Shown here: positions 27,403-36,195 of the stretch, piece by piece
How positions within the stretch are numbered: position 1 is the stretch's first letter
Layout: each line of letters begins with the position of its first letter
NCBI GenBank assembly: GCA_963729795.1
Contig: CAVSPC010000046.1
Span: 62,001-126,000, forward strand
From: CAWBBA01 sp963729795
Lineage (GTDB): Bacteria > Desulfobacterota > Desulfomonilia > Desulfomonilales > Desulfomonilaceae
Direction of reading: 5' to 3'
DNA length: 64,000 nucleotides
The notes under the pieces: generated by a model
What the model saw: the letters and a program-made list of their open reading frames with translations, nothing else
What the model was told of the DNA's origin: nothing
The model's database searches: none
Program-made: the position numbers and the translations under genes

Positions 27403-28215
27403 ATGAAGAAAATTGTGTTTTTTGCGGTGTGTTTTGTCTTCACAATGATCACGGTCGCCGTCGCCGAACAATCAGACAAATCAGAAATCAAATTGCTGGT
27501 GCCGAACGTGGCTCTGGTTCCGAGCGAGGACGTCAAGTCCGGGGATACAATGTTTGGCTTGTACAGCACCGATCTTGGTTACGTGTTGCTCCCTTCAAAG
27601 ATCATCGTGGAATCCGGCGTAGATGACCGATGCCGCAAAATCATGAAAGTTCGGGTTGAAGGCGAAAAGCAGCCTGTGTTTCTTGTCTCAGGATTGTCGT
27701 CGCTGAAGAGCGGGAAAGTTAAGACTGTGTTTTCGGGCCGCAGATTCTTGTTCCCCGGTGAGTCATTCGTCTTAAAGAACAGCGAACAGGAAGGAGAATG
27801 CCCACCACCTCTGCAAGACCGTTACGTTTTGACGGCTTTCGGCCGTGCTGTAAATCATGCCGGCAAAGATCTCATTTACGATTACTCCATGAATATGTCC
27901 CGCGGCGGTCAAGTCCAGACGTTGGAATATTACAAGGTAACGGAGAATCCACAGACGACTCGACCGAGTCAATACGGCATTCTCGACGTGACGAACCTTC
28001 CCGGGAGATGCTACCCTGAGGAAGTTAAGCGGGTCCCTGTGCTGACATGGGCCGGCGATCTGGACCGAGACGGAAAACCCGATCTGTTCATGTGGTGGCC
28101 GTGCCCTGGCAAAAATGCAGGTGTGCAAACGCTCTTCGTATCATCCACGGCCAAGGGTACTGATTTCGTACAGAAAATTCCTGCGGTCGTGCTGACTCAA
28201 CCAGTGTGCAAGTGA
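27403..28215 (+). CDS. Exported protein with calcium-loop-like C-terminus, unknown function
   Basis: 270 residues from ATG 27403 with GAGGGGGA upstream. The signal peptide MKKIVFFAVCFVFTM... ends near VAVAEQ. The mature part is beta-rich with several Cys. Near the C-terminus AGDLDRDGKPDLFMWW is a VCBS/FG-GAP-like DxDxDGxxD calcium loop. The same loop type appears in the FlgO/VCBS-like protein at 42726. Function unknown. Confidence 0.75.
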   Translation: MKKIVFFAVCFVFTMITVAVAEQSDKSEIKLLVPNVALVPSEDVKSGDTMFGLYSTDLGYVLLPSKIIVESGVDDRCRKIMKVRVEGEKQPVFLVSGLSSLKSGKVKTVFSGRRFLFPGESFVLKNSEQEGECPPPLQDRYVLTAFGRAVNHAGKDLIYDYSMNMSRGGQVQTLEYYKVTENPQTTRPSQYGILDVTNLPGRCYPEEVKRVPVLTWAGDLDRDGKPDLFMWWPCPGKNAGVQTLFVSSTAKGTDFVQKIPAVVLTQPVCK

Positions 28216-28319
28216 TTGATCGAGAAATTTCTTGTGGGCTAGGGGGCCTTAGCTTTTGGTATGGTTCAGTTTCTGTGACGGTCCCCGGCTCGAGAGCGCA
28301 TTACTCACTTAAGAGGGCG

Positions 28320-29315
28320 TTAGTGTTGATTATTGAGAAAGGCGATCGCCCTGGACTCCGACCAATACTGCCCTGATCGTTCGAACGCAATGAATCCCAC
28401 ATGACCGCCGAATTTGGGAAGCTCGAGAAAGAAGAACTCGCTCTCTCGTGCCTCTTGCACCGGATAGGAATCTTCGGCCAGGAACGGATCGTCTGCGGAG
28501 TTAACCAGCAGGGTGGGAATGGAGATTCCCGGTATAAACTGTTTGCTGGAGCTCTTTTCATAGTAATCCAGAGCGTCTTTGAAACCGTGGAGAGGGGCCG
28601 TGTAACGATCGTCGAACTCCTTGAGTGTTCTGATCTTACTGTAACCGTTGTCATTTACGAGATCCGGCATGATGCGCTGCTTCATTTTAATTTTCTTGTG
28701 CAAAAGTCGAAGAAATCGCTTGAGATAGATTCCACCTGCCGCTTTCGTGATATTTTCTTCGCATCCCGTCAAATCGCACGGTACGGAAAACGCCACCGCT
28801 CTCCTGATGAAGGGGTGTAGGCACGTGCCCCGCTCTCCCAAGTATTTCAGGATTACGTTTCCGCCCAAGCTGAACCCGATGAGAGCCAGATTGGAGTACC
28901 TGTTTCCAGCAATTATGTGTGAGATTACGGTGTGGAGGTCCTGGGTGTCCCCGCTGTGATAGAAGCGACGCTTTCTGTTGCACTCGCCGCTGCAGCCTCT
29001 GAAATTCAGGGCCACCGCGTCCCAGCCGGCATGGTTCACCGCCTTAACCATCCCCTGAACGTAGGACCGGCTTGAATCACCTTCCATCCCGTGCAGAACG
29101 ATAGCCAGTCGATCTGTGCCACGTGTAGACCAGTCAAGATCCAGAAAGTCGTCGTCCGGCGTGGTGATTCGCTCCCGCCGGTAATTTACACCCGCCACTT
29201 TCCGAAGCAGGCTGGGCATTATTGTCTGGAAGTGACGATTGGAACATAGCATGGGTGGCGAATAACTGGACGGATTGATTACAGGCACAATGTTGTCTCC
29301 CGAGGTCCGCAGCAC
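28320..29315 (-). CDS. YheT-like alpha/beta hydrolase
   Basis: 331 residues. It shows the YheT/EMB8 pattern: an N-terminal SNRHFQTIMPSLLR segment, VLHGMEGDSSRSY (oxyanion), NFRGCSGE, the nucleophile elbow GFSLGGNVILKYLGE, the acid loop SADDPF and a GGHVGFI His. Family members are poorly defined esterases. It is monocistronic or co-transcribed with the DUF2905 gene just upstream (52 bases away, same strand). Confidence 0.92.
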   Translation of the reverse strand: MLRTSGDNIVPVINPSSYSPPMLCSNRHFQTIMPSLLRKVAGVNYRRERITTPDDDFLDLDWSTRGTDRLAIVLHGMEGDSSRSYVQGMVKAVNHAGWDAVALNFRGCSGECNRKRRFYHSGDTQDLHTVISHIIAGNRYSNLALIGFSLGGNVILKYLGERGTCLHPFIRRAVAFSVPCDLTGCEENITKAAGGIYLKRFLRLLHKKIKMKQRIMPDLVNDNGYSKIRTLKEFDDRYTAPLHGFKDALDYYEKSSSKQFIPGISIPTLLVNSADDPFLAEDSYPVQEARESEFFFLELPKFGGHVGFIAFERSGQYWSESRAIAFLNNQH

Positions 29316-29366
29316 ACTGACATATTGTTGACTCGAATCCCGCCGTGCAGCGGAACCCCCCAGCGA

Positions 29367-29600
29367 CTAACGCCGGAAAAACCAGAGAATAATATTAAGC
29401 AATAAAGTGAGGATGATGCTGACAATGATGCTGGTCGCCAAGGGGAAACGGAACGAGAACCCCGGTCGTTGCACTTTTATGTCTCCGGGAAGACTGCCGA
29501 AGGGAATGCCTATTTTTCCGGCGAGCCACACCAAGAGCCCAATGGCGATAATACCCAGTCCGAGCAAGATGATCCATTTCCCGAAATTTGAGAAATCCAT
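29367..29600 (-). CDS. DUF2905 small membrane protein
   Basis: 77 residues, two membrane helices (about 9-29 and 52-74) separated by the diagnostic loop GKIGIPFGSLPGDIKVQRPG. Function unknown in the family. It lies just upstream of the YheT-like gene. Confidence 0.88.
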   Translation of the reverse strand: MDFSNFGKWIILLGLGIIAIGLLVWLAGKIGIPFGSLPGDIKVQRPGFSFRFPLATSIIVSIILTLLLNIILWFFRR

Positions 29601-29804
29601 AATGCAAAGTTACACCCTTTTGCACACTTGAACCAATGTGCAAACGGTAACGCAATTCGCTATTTATTGGCCAGGAGGGGCCCATACAGAGATGCATTTA
29701 AAACTGTGCTTTGCACCCCCCCTGTCAGGCAATGGTGCTCCGGCTTCAATTCAGCAAAAGAGTGAATCTAAGATAGATCCTACCACTTTAACGGCACTGA
29801 TTTT

Positions 29805-32297
29805 TTAATCGGAGTCGTCGTCACTGCCGTCGCCGCCTTCTTTGGCTGCCTCCTCAGCGGCTACCTCGAATTCTTTGATTCCTCGCGCCAACTCTTCCAG
29901 GCGCTGATCCACCAGATAATTGATCGTGCCCTCGGGATAATTGCCGTCTGCATCCCTCTCACCGGCAGGGACACCGGTGAGGATCTCGATTCCCTCATCA
30001 ACGTGATCCACCGCCCAGATATGGAATTGTCCGTTTTTCGCCGCTTCGAGGACGTCAGTATGGAGCACTAGATCTCCCATATTCCGCCGAGGAATCATGA
30101 CCCCCTGGTTTCCGGTGAGGCCCTGAGCGCGACATACCTTGAAGAAGCCTTCTATTTTTTGATTAACGCCCCCTATGGGCTGGACGTCTCCGTGTTGGTT
30201 CACACTGCCGGTGACCGCTATTCCCTGATCAATAGGCTTTTGCGAGAGTTCGCTCAGGAGGCCGTACAGTTCCGTGGATGAGGCTGAATCGCCATCAACT
30301 CCGGTGTAAGACTGCTCGAATGTAATGCTCGCTGTAAGGTTCAGGGGTTTGTCCTGAGCAAAGCGAGCCCGGAGAAAGCCTGACAATATAAGGACTCCCT
30401 TGTTGTAGCTCTGTCCGGACAACTCGGCTTCTCTCTCTATATTGATGATCCCCAATTTACCCATACTAGTCTTTACTGTGATCCTCGACGGACGGCCGAA
30501 TGAAAACTCAGGAAAGCTGTACACGCTCAACCCGTTAATCTGCCCCACGCGTTCTCCGGTAGTGTCAATCATCAGGATGCCGTCTTCGATATACTCCTGA
30601 ATCTTGTCTTCCATCATATTGAGGCGCTCGATGCGATCCGCGTTGGCTACTTCCACATGGGAGGCTGCGATTACTGAAGAATCGGCCTCACGCGCTCTAA
30701 AGTCCGCTTCGCGCAATAGATCAGCGATGAGCTCGAACCTGGCCGTGAGCTTCTTTTTTCTCCCAGCCCAGCGAGTAGCGAGCCTGGCAATTGCCTCCAC
30801 TCCGGAAGGATCGCATGCCAGCAGTTCCTCATCCGCGCAGATACGTGCAACGAATCCGACCAGTTTGGCTAGATTTGTCTCGTCGTTGGGCATGGTCAAG
30901 TCGAAGTCCGCTTTGATCTTGAAGGTCTTGCGAAAATCTTCGTCGTACCAATGCAGTAGCTCATATATTTCCGGGTCACCGACCACAATCACTCTCACTT
31001 TGATCGGAATTTTTTCAGGTTTCAATGCAGTGGTAAAAAGAAAACTAAACGGATCGGTCTGAATCTCAAGCACCTGGTCACGAAGGCTCCTCTTCAGAGC
31101 CGGCCACACTCCTACCTCTATAAGGAAGTCTCGGGCATTGAGCACGAGGTAGCCGCCATTTGCCTTCAAGAAGCTTCCTGCCTTGATTTGACGGTAGTCG
31201 GATAACCACATCCCGCTACGGTCCATGACCCGCTCAACGGTGCCGAATAGATTGCGAAAAGTCGGGGTGTTTTCAATCACTACCGGAGGCTTGGTAGTTT
31301 CCGAATTGTCTATAAGAAGATTGACCTCATAATCAGCGAACTGGGTAGGATCAGGAGGAACGATCATGGGCGGGCCAGGGGTTTCGCCTCCGGTCGGAGT
31401 TGGGACTATTCGCGGTCGAAACCTCTCAAGATGATTCATGATATCAGTTTCTATCTCTTCGAGGTAAGTTTTTACAGACTCCTCCGGATGCTTTTCTTGT
31501 ATCGGATACATCAAGTCCTTTAACATAGGTTGAATCCAATGCTTGGCGAGTTCTTCCAGATCCTCTTGAATCGTCTTGTCTATGTCCCTGGCCGTTTTGA
31601 AAATCTTTTCCATCTCCTGAGACAACTCTTTGTATTTTGCCTTGATTCTTTCGAGTTCCTCAGCAGAAAATTTACCTTCTTCCACCAAAGCCTCAAGCTG
31701 TTCGATTTTCATGGGATTGCCGACGATCACTGGCGCCAGATCGGGACGAGTAAACGGCCCCACTTGCACCTGAACCATCATGAAATTTTCAGCGGAGACC
31801 TTATTCTCGAAGTTCTTGAAAAGCGCCTTTTGAGACCCCATGTGGCGGTTAATGATCTCATTTCGAGCTGATTGAAACTCTTCGCTCTCGAATATGGCGG
31901 GAATCTTCTTCTTGAGAGACCCGATAAGATCGCTCATTTGCTCCTTGAGAACGATCCCTCGCCCGGCAGCCAAATCCAGAAGTCTTGGCTGGTCCCGGTT
32001 CTTAAAATTATTTACGTAGCACAGATCGTGAGGTATTGGGCCGTCCACATTGAATTCGTCAAGGAGCTTCAGCACTGTGGCAGTTCGTCCCGTGCCGTTG
32101 CTTCCGGCTACAAAGATATTGTAGCCGCTACCTTTCATTGCAAGGCCGCGCCGAATTGCCTTTACAGCTCGGTCCTGGCCCACGATCTCCTCGTGAGGCT
32201 CTACGTCGGCGGTGGTATTTTTTATGATCCCCGCCGCCGGCCCGCTCCAACTCAACTCCTCCAACGACAACTCCAGTTTGTCTCGCAAACCAGTCAT
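29805..32297 (-). CDS. Lon-like AAA+ protease (YcbZ/LonC-type)
   Basis: 830 residues. A P-loop GSNGTGRT (Arg in place of the usual Lys) is near residue 65, followed by a long helical insertion (about 115-300), the remaining AAA+ region, and a C-terminal S16 peptidase domain with the Ser motif GVDGDSASSTELYGLLS and the Lys in GGVNQKIEGFF. The acidic C-terminal tail ends EGGDGSDDDSD. Such proteins degrade or remodel cytoplasmic substrates; the substituted Walker A Lys may weaken ATP use, though I believe it recurs in this branch. It starts 13 bases after a 57-codon gene and a PilZ gene. Confidence 0.93.
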   Translation of the reverse strand: MTGLRDKLELSLEELSWSGPAAGIIKNTTADVEPHEEIVGQDRAVKAIRRGLAMKGSGYNIFVAGSNGTGRTATVLKLLDEFNVDGPIPHDLCYVNNFKNRDQPRLLDLAAGRGIVLKEQMSDLIGSLKKKIPAIFESEEFQSARNEIINRHMGSQKALFKNFENKVSAENFMMVQVQVGPFTRPDLAPVIVGNPMKIEQLEALVEEGKFSAEELERIKAKYKELSQEMEKIFKTARDIDKTIQEDLEELAKHWIQPMLKDLMYPIQEKHPEESVKTYLEEIETDIMNHLERFRPRIVPTPTGGETPGPPMIVPPDPTQFADYEVNLLIDNSETTKPPVVIENTPTFRNLFGTVERVMDRSGMWLSDYRQIKAGSFLKANGGYLVLNARDFLIEVGVWPALKRSLRDQVLEIQTDPFSFLFTTALKPEKIPIKVRVIVVGDPEIYELLHWYDEDFRKTFKIKADFDLTMPNDETNLAKLVGFVARICADEELLACDPSGVEAIARLATRWAGRKKKLTARFELIADLLREADFRAREADSSVIAASHVEVANADRIERLNMMEDKIQEYIEDGILMIDTTGERVGQINGLSVYSFPEFSFGRPSRITVKTSMGKLGIINIEREAELSGQSYNKGVLILSGFLRARFAQDKPLNLTASITFEQSYTGVDGDSASSTELYGLLSELSQKPIDQGIAVTGSVNQHGDVQPIGGVNQKIEGFFKVCRAQGLTGNQGVMIPRRNMGDLVLHTDVLEAAKNGQFHIWAVDHVDEGIEILTGVPAGERDADGNYPEGTINYLVDQRLEELARGIKEFEVAAEEAAKEGGDGSDDDSD

Positions 32298-32310
32298 GAT
32301 CTAACTTCTC

Positions 32311-32484
32311 CTACAATTTAATCAACTCTTTGATTTCATTGCGCGTCCATGGGAAGATAGGATCCTTCGCTTCCCACAATATGTCCAGTATTTCCTGTTC
32401 TGCTAGCACGCCCTTATCCTTCAGGAGCTTCAACGTTTCTATGAGGACCTGCTCCATATTGAAGCCACGACTGCCTTCTGTCAT
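32311..32484 (-). CDS. Conserved-looking 57-residue acidic/helical protein
   Basis: ATG 32484 lies 2 bases after the PilZ stop with GGAGAA upstream, and the gene ends 13 bases before the Lon-like gene. The product is mostly helical (METLIETLKLLKD-type amphipathic helices). No domain recognised. Its position suggests a dedicated adaptor or regulator of the protease. Confidence 0.65.
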   Translation of the reverse strand: MTEGSRGFNMEQVLIETLKLLKDKGVLAEQEILDILWEAKDPIFPWTRNEIKELIKL

Positions 32485-32486
32485 TT

Positions 32487-32930
32487 CTATTCTCCGCCGC
32501 GCCGCGGCGAACTTCGCCGAGCAAGGGCCTGAGTTTGCTGCAAGAAGTCTCGCAGTACAGTAAGAGCCTCGACCTGGATGTCCACGAACCCGACCCCCAC
32601 AGAAAAAGCGTGGCCTGCCACGGTTGGACGCCGCTCGTACCATTCCACTTGGCCGAGCACCTCTACAGCGCTGAATCTTCTCCCCAGATCCAGAACAATC
32701 TCGAGAAAATTGCGAGCGAAAGTCCCTCCCGAGAAAGACAAGTGGAATCCGTCGGCCTCCATCTTCTGAGCCTCAAATATAAGACCACTTAAGCTTAATG
32801 ACCGCGTCACTGCCTTGTATTGCGGCGATCTCCGTGTTGGGTTCTCTCCATGAATAACCGTGTATTTGAAGCGAACCTCAGTTTCCGCCGCAATGGTTGA
32901 ATGAATTAGGATCTTGGCTTTTTCAACCAT
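32487..32930 (-). CDS. PilZ-domain protein, putative c-di-GMP binder
   Basis: 147 residues. It has a basic motif PTRRSPQYKAV and the later SLSLSGLIFEA, corresponding to the PilZ RxxxR and DxSxxG elements in weakened form (Ser for Asp). First gene of the PilZ-57aa-Lon operon. If functional it would make protease activity responsive to c-di-GMP, which is inference. Confidence 0.7.
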   Translation of the reverse strand: MVEKAKILIHSTIAAETEVRFKYTVIHGENPTRRSPQYKAVTRSLSLSGLIFEAQKMEADGFHLSFSGGTFARNFLEIVLDLGRRFSAVEVLGQVEWYERRPTVAGHAFSVGVGFVDIQVEALTVLRDFLQQTQALARRSSPRRGGE

Positions 32931-33355
32931 GTGCTTCTCTGCTTTTCCGAAGAGCCCCGAATCCGCCGGCCGTCTGAAATTAATCGGTTAACGGCTTTCC
33001 CGGGCATTCGGGAGGTAGATGCGTGATGCCCGTGCCCATTGAACCGGACAGGACCTCAACACGTAAAGGGTCGTTGCTTCAATCGGATCTCCTTCACTTC
33101 GAGCGGATAAGACGGATACAACTTCGCACAACTATTGGCCCGGAGATCAGCGACGTTAATTGCGTTGCGACGCACCGGTACCAGCCCCACAGGCGTTAAA
33201 ATAAGCGCAGGCCATTTGCTCAGAGGTCCCCCTCACCCTGCCATCCCCCATCAGAGAAGAAGGTTTCTGTAACCCTTCACTCGACGGGGGGAAGAGGGAG
33301 CATGACAAACGGCTGAAATTTTGGACGACGTTTGTTATTTTAACGCCTATGGATA
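32931..33355. other. Gap of about 425 bases, no gene recognised
   Basis: It contains pyrimidine-rich CCCCCTCACCCTGCC-type sequence (near 33227) typical of dispersed repeat remnants. The short ORFs over it have no ribosome sites or recognisable products. Confidence 0.4.
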
Positions 33356-33958
33356 TCACCCGCCTTTTCCCGTTCCAAAAAGTATGCGGTCCACGACTTC
33401 TACGATTGCGTGCCCGATGGTTATGTGAACTTCCTGAATGCGCGGCGTGGCTGCCCCTTCCACATTAAGATAGTAACGGCAGAACTCTTTCATGGGGCTA
33501 TCTGCCGGTCCGCCAAGGCCTATGGTAATAAGTCCCAGTTGTTCGGCTGTCTTGAGACCTCTGAGCACATTAGGAGACTTGCCGGAGGTACTGATCCCCA
33601 TTGCAGCATCTCCCTTCTTGCCCAGTGCCTTTATCTGTTTCTCAAAGATCTCACTGTAATCAAAGTCGTTTGAGATTGCCGTCAAAACGGAGCTGTCCGT
33701 CGTCAGGGCGACAGCCGGGAGTGGAGGCCTGTCCATTATATATCGGTTCACAAACTCGGCTGCGATGTGCTGAGCGTCCGCGGCAGAGCCGCCATTGCCA
33801 AAAAGAAGGATCTTGTTTCCTTGGCCCAGCACGCTTGCCAGCGTACGCATCACTGCTTCAAGCACCTCAATATTTGTACGCAGAAAGCTTTCTTTGACTC
33901 TTACGCTCTCATCAAAAATCTCCAGAATACGATTTCTCAAGATCTTGTCCAACCTCAT
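33356..33958 (-). CDS. gmhA: Sedoheptulose 7-phosphate isomerase-like SIS protein
   Basis: 200 residues from ATG 33958. SIS-domain motifs: FGNGGSAADAQHIAAEFVNR (phosphosugar loop), TTDSSVLTAISNDF and GISTSGKSPNVLRGL, all diagnostic for GmhA, plus a C-terminal His in EVHITIGHAIVE. It makes D-glycero-heptose 7-phosphate for LPS inner core. No other heptose genes are adjacent. Confidence 0.9.
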   Translation of the reverse strand: MRLDKILRNRILEIFDESVRVKESFLRTNIEVLEAVMRTLASVLGQGNKILLFGNGGSAADAQHIAAEFVNRYIMDRPPLPAVALTTDSSVLTAISNDFDYSEIFEKQIKALGKKGDAAMGISTSGKSPNVLRGLKTAEQLGLITIGLGGPADSPMKEFCRYYLNVEGAATPRIQEVHITIGHAIVEVVDRILFGTGKGG

Positions 33959-34035
33959 CAAGATATCGCCACGTCGCTATCCTCGTGTCTCATCTTTACA
34001 TTATCATTAAGCTCCGGACAATGAATTTTCTATTG

Positions 34036-34082
34036 CAACATGTCAAATATATTCTTTTATTATTTCATTGGACATGTCAACA
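34036..34082. promoter_or_regulatory. Two direct ACATGTCAA copies before the RNB gene
   Basis: ACATGTCAA starts at 34038 and again at 34072, in an AT-rich stretch between divergent gmhA and the RNase II gene. A related CGTGTCAA...TTGACATG dyad is at 47797. They may be operator half-sites. Confidence 0.3.
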
Positions 34083-34193
34083 AAAGCGTTGGCCGGCTCG
34101 ACAAGACAAAAAATCAGTGGCCTTGAACCCTTTGCTTTTGGTAAATTACTATGTCGACAGGCTTCCACGGGACACAGAGTGCATGGCTTAAGC

Positions 34194-36191
34194 ATGACCT
34201 TTTCGAAACACGATATCATCGACTACTATGACAGTCGCCGGATTTCATGCGGGTTAATTCTCGGAGTAGATGATCGGCGGCTGCGCATTCTCAACGACCA
34301 GGGCAAAGAAACGAAAATATCATCCAGCCGAGCCCTAATCTCTGGGAAGGATACATCTTTCCCAGTAGAGGGAAGCCGGGATGAACAGGTGAACAAGCTC
34401 AAGGAGATCAATTCTCGAAGGGAGGAAATTAAGACGCGTATAGACCTTCAGGAACTCTGGGATGTCGTCGGCCTCGAAACAGGTGAAATCGATATTGAAG
34501 ATCTGACAGAGCTCGTTTTCGGTAGCCGGCATGATCCCAACTATGCACCTTCACTTCTTAGGGCAATTTTCGAGGACAGGCTCTACTTTAAGATCCGCCC
34601 CGACAAAATTGAAGTGCCCCGACCGGAGCAGGTCCAGCAGGCACTGATCCAGAGGGAAAAGGAAAGAGAGAGAACAGCCTTTGCAGCTCGTTGCGCTGAT
34701 TTCTTGGCACGGTTTAAAGAAACCAAGAGAATAGATGTTCAGGATGCCCCGGAAGGGCTCGTATCCCTCTTGGAGGAAGCAGCGCAATACGGTCGCGACT
34801 GGACTACGTTTAAGGCCGCAAAAGATATTTTCGTACAAGCAGGTGTGTCTCAGAAACTGGATCCCTTCCGAGTGCTTGTCAAACTGGGTGTCTGGTCTGA
34901 GGATGAGAACATAAGCCTGCGGGCCGAAAAGATTCCTGTGGAATTTTCTACGGAAGCAGAGGCAGAGGCGCGCGAAGTTGCAAATAGACCTTTGCCGGAT
35001 TCGGTCGAAGATCTTACGGGCGAGGACCTCATAACCATCGACTCTGTTTTCACTCGGGACGTGGATGATGCACTATCACTTCGATCGGAAGGGGATAGAA
35101 CGGTTATCGGAATTCACATCACCGACGTTGCTCATTTCGTGGATCATGATTCGGTGCTAGATCGGGAAATCCGCGAGCGTGCGACCTCCATATACCTTCC
35201 GGAAACGACAATCCCCATGATCCCGCCGGAACTTTCCGAGGGGGCGGCAAGCCTCGCGATGGGAGAGGTCAGGCCGGCGATAAGCCTGATGGTCAGGCTG
35301 GGTCACGATTTGAAGCCCGAAGATTTTACCATCATTCCTTCGAAGGTCTGCGTGAAAGAGCGGCTCTCTTACGATGAAGCGGATGAGAAAATATCGATTC
35401 CAGGTTCCAGGGAGTCGAAAATCTTCGCAATCGCTAATTCTCTTAGGGGGGAGAGGGTTGCTTCGGGGGCTCTCATCTTCAAGGATCCTGAACTCTCGGT
35501 GCATCTGGACAGCAACAAGAAGGTCGAAGTGGCTTGCAGAGACAGGGAAACCCCGTCGCAAATACTCGTATCCGAAATGATGATCCTCGCGAACAGTCTC
35601 TTTGCCCGTTTCATGAAGGAACGCGGCCTTCCCGGGCTGTTTAGGAGCCAGCCACCTCCTCTGGAAAAGATAGAGCTCGGGCCCGTCTACGACCCAGTCC
35701 TGTCATATCGGAGCAAAAAAGTTCTGGCCCGTGGAGACCTTGGCACTGAACCGGCGCCCCATTCCACGTTGGGCTTGGCCATTTACACAACCGCCACCTC
35801 ACCCTTACGTCGGTACCCGGACCTTTTGGTCCAAAGGCAGCTCAAAACGGCCTTGCAGGGCCGACCGCCGCTCCTGGGGCGAAGCGAGTTGGAGAGCATC
35901 CTTACCAAAATAGGTTATTCACTTGAACGTGCCACCCTCCTGGAGCGGGAACGCACGCGGTATTTCTTTCTGAAGTACCTGGAGCAGCTAAAGCATGAAG
36001 AATTCGAGGCCGTCGTCCTGCAACGTTTCCCGAGGTTTTATCTCGTCCAAATAACTCAGTATGGTTTTAATGCCGCTTTGATCACCTCGAGCAACGTTTC
36101 GCTAAATCCTTATGATAGGGTTATAATACGCGTTGAGAAGATTAACCCCAGGGAGGAAAAACTGACCTTGTCCCTGGTAAGACTATTGTGA
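34194..36191 (+). CDS. RNase II/R-family exoribonuclease (RNB domain)
   Basis: 665 residues from ATG 34194, the start that gives a family-like N-terminus; the frame is open further upstream to 34068. The RNB active site is TIDSVFTRDVDDALS with Asp289, Asp291 and Asp292 as metal ligands. ERLSYDEAD and ATSPLRRYPDLLVQRQL are later RNB signatures. It lacks the full cold-shock pair of E. coli RNase R and ends with an S1-like segment. It degrades RNA 3' to 5' in the cytoplasm. The kinase/WD40 gene starts only 4 bases after it, suggesting co-translation. Confidence 0.9.
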   Translation: MTFSKHDIIDYYDSRRISCGLILGVDDRRLRILNDQGKETKISSSRALISGKDTSFPVEGSRDEQVNKLKEINSRREEIKTRIDLQELWDVVGLETGEIDIEDLTELVFGSRHDPNYAPSLLRAIFEDRLYFKIRPDKIEVPRPEQVQQALIQREKERERTAFAARCADFLARFKETKRIDVQDAPEGLVSLLEEAAQYGRDWTTFKAAKDIFVQAGVSQKLDPFRVLVKLGVWSEDENISLRAEKIPVEFSTEAEAEAREVANRPLPDSVEDLTGEDLITIDSVFTRDVDDALSLRSEGDRTVIGIHITDVAHFVDHDSVLDREIRERATSIYLPETTIPMIPPELSEGAASLAMGEVRPAISLMVRLGHDLKPEDFTIIPSKVCVKERLSYDEADEKISIPGSRESKIFAIANSLRGERVASGALIFKDPELSVHLDSNKKVEVACRDRETPSQILVSEMMILANSLFARFMKERGLPGLFRSQPPPLEKIELGPVYDPVLSYRSKKVLARGDLGTEPAPHSTLGLAIYTTATSPLRRYPDLLVQRQLKTALQGRPPLLGRSELESILTKIGYSLERATLLERERTRYFFLKYLEQLKHEEFEAVVLQRFPRFYLVQITQYGFNAALITSSNVSLNPYDRVIIRVEKINPREEKLTLSLVRLL

Positions 36192-36195
36192 AGTA

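Noticed and set aside
30604..32321. Plus-strand ORFs across the Lon-like gene
   Set aside because: Antisense shadows of a well-supported protease; composition is that of reversed coding sequence.
33156..33359. 67-codon minus-strand ORF in the gap before gmhA
   Set aside because: No ribosome site; covers pyrimidine-rich repeat-like sequence.
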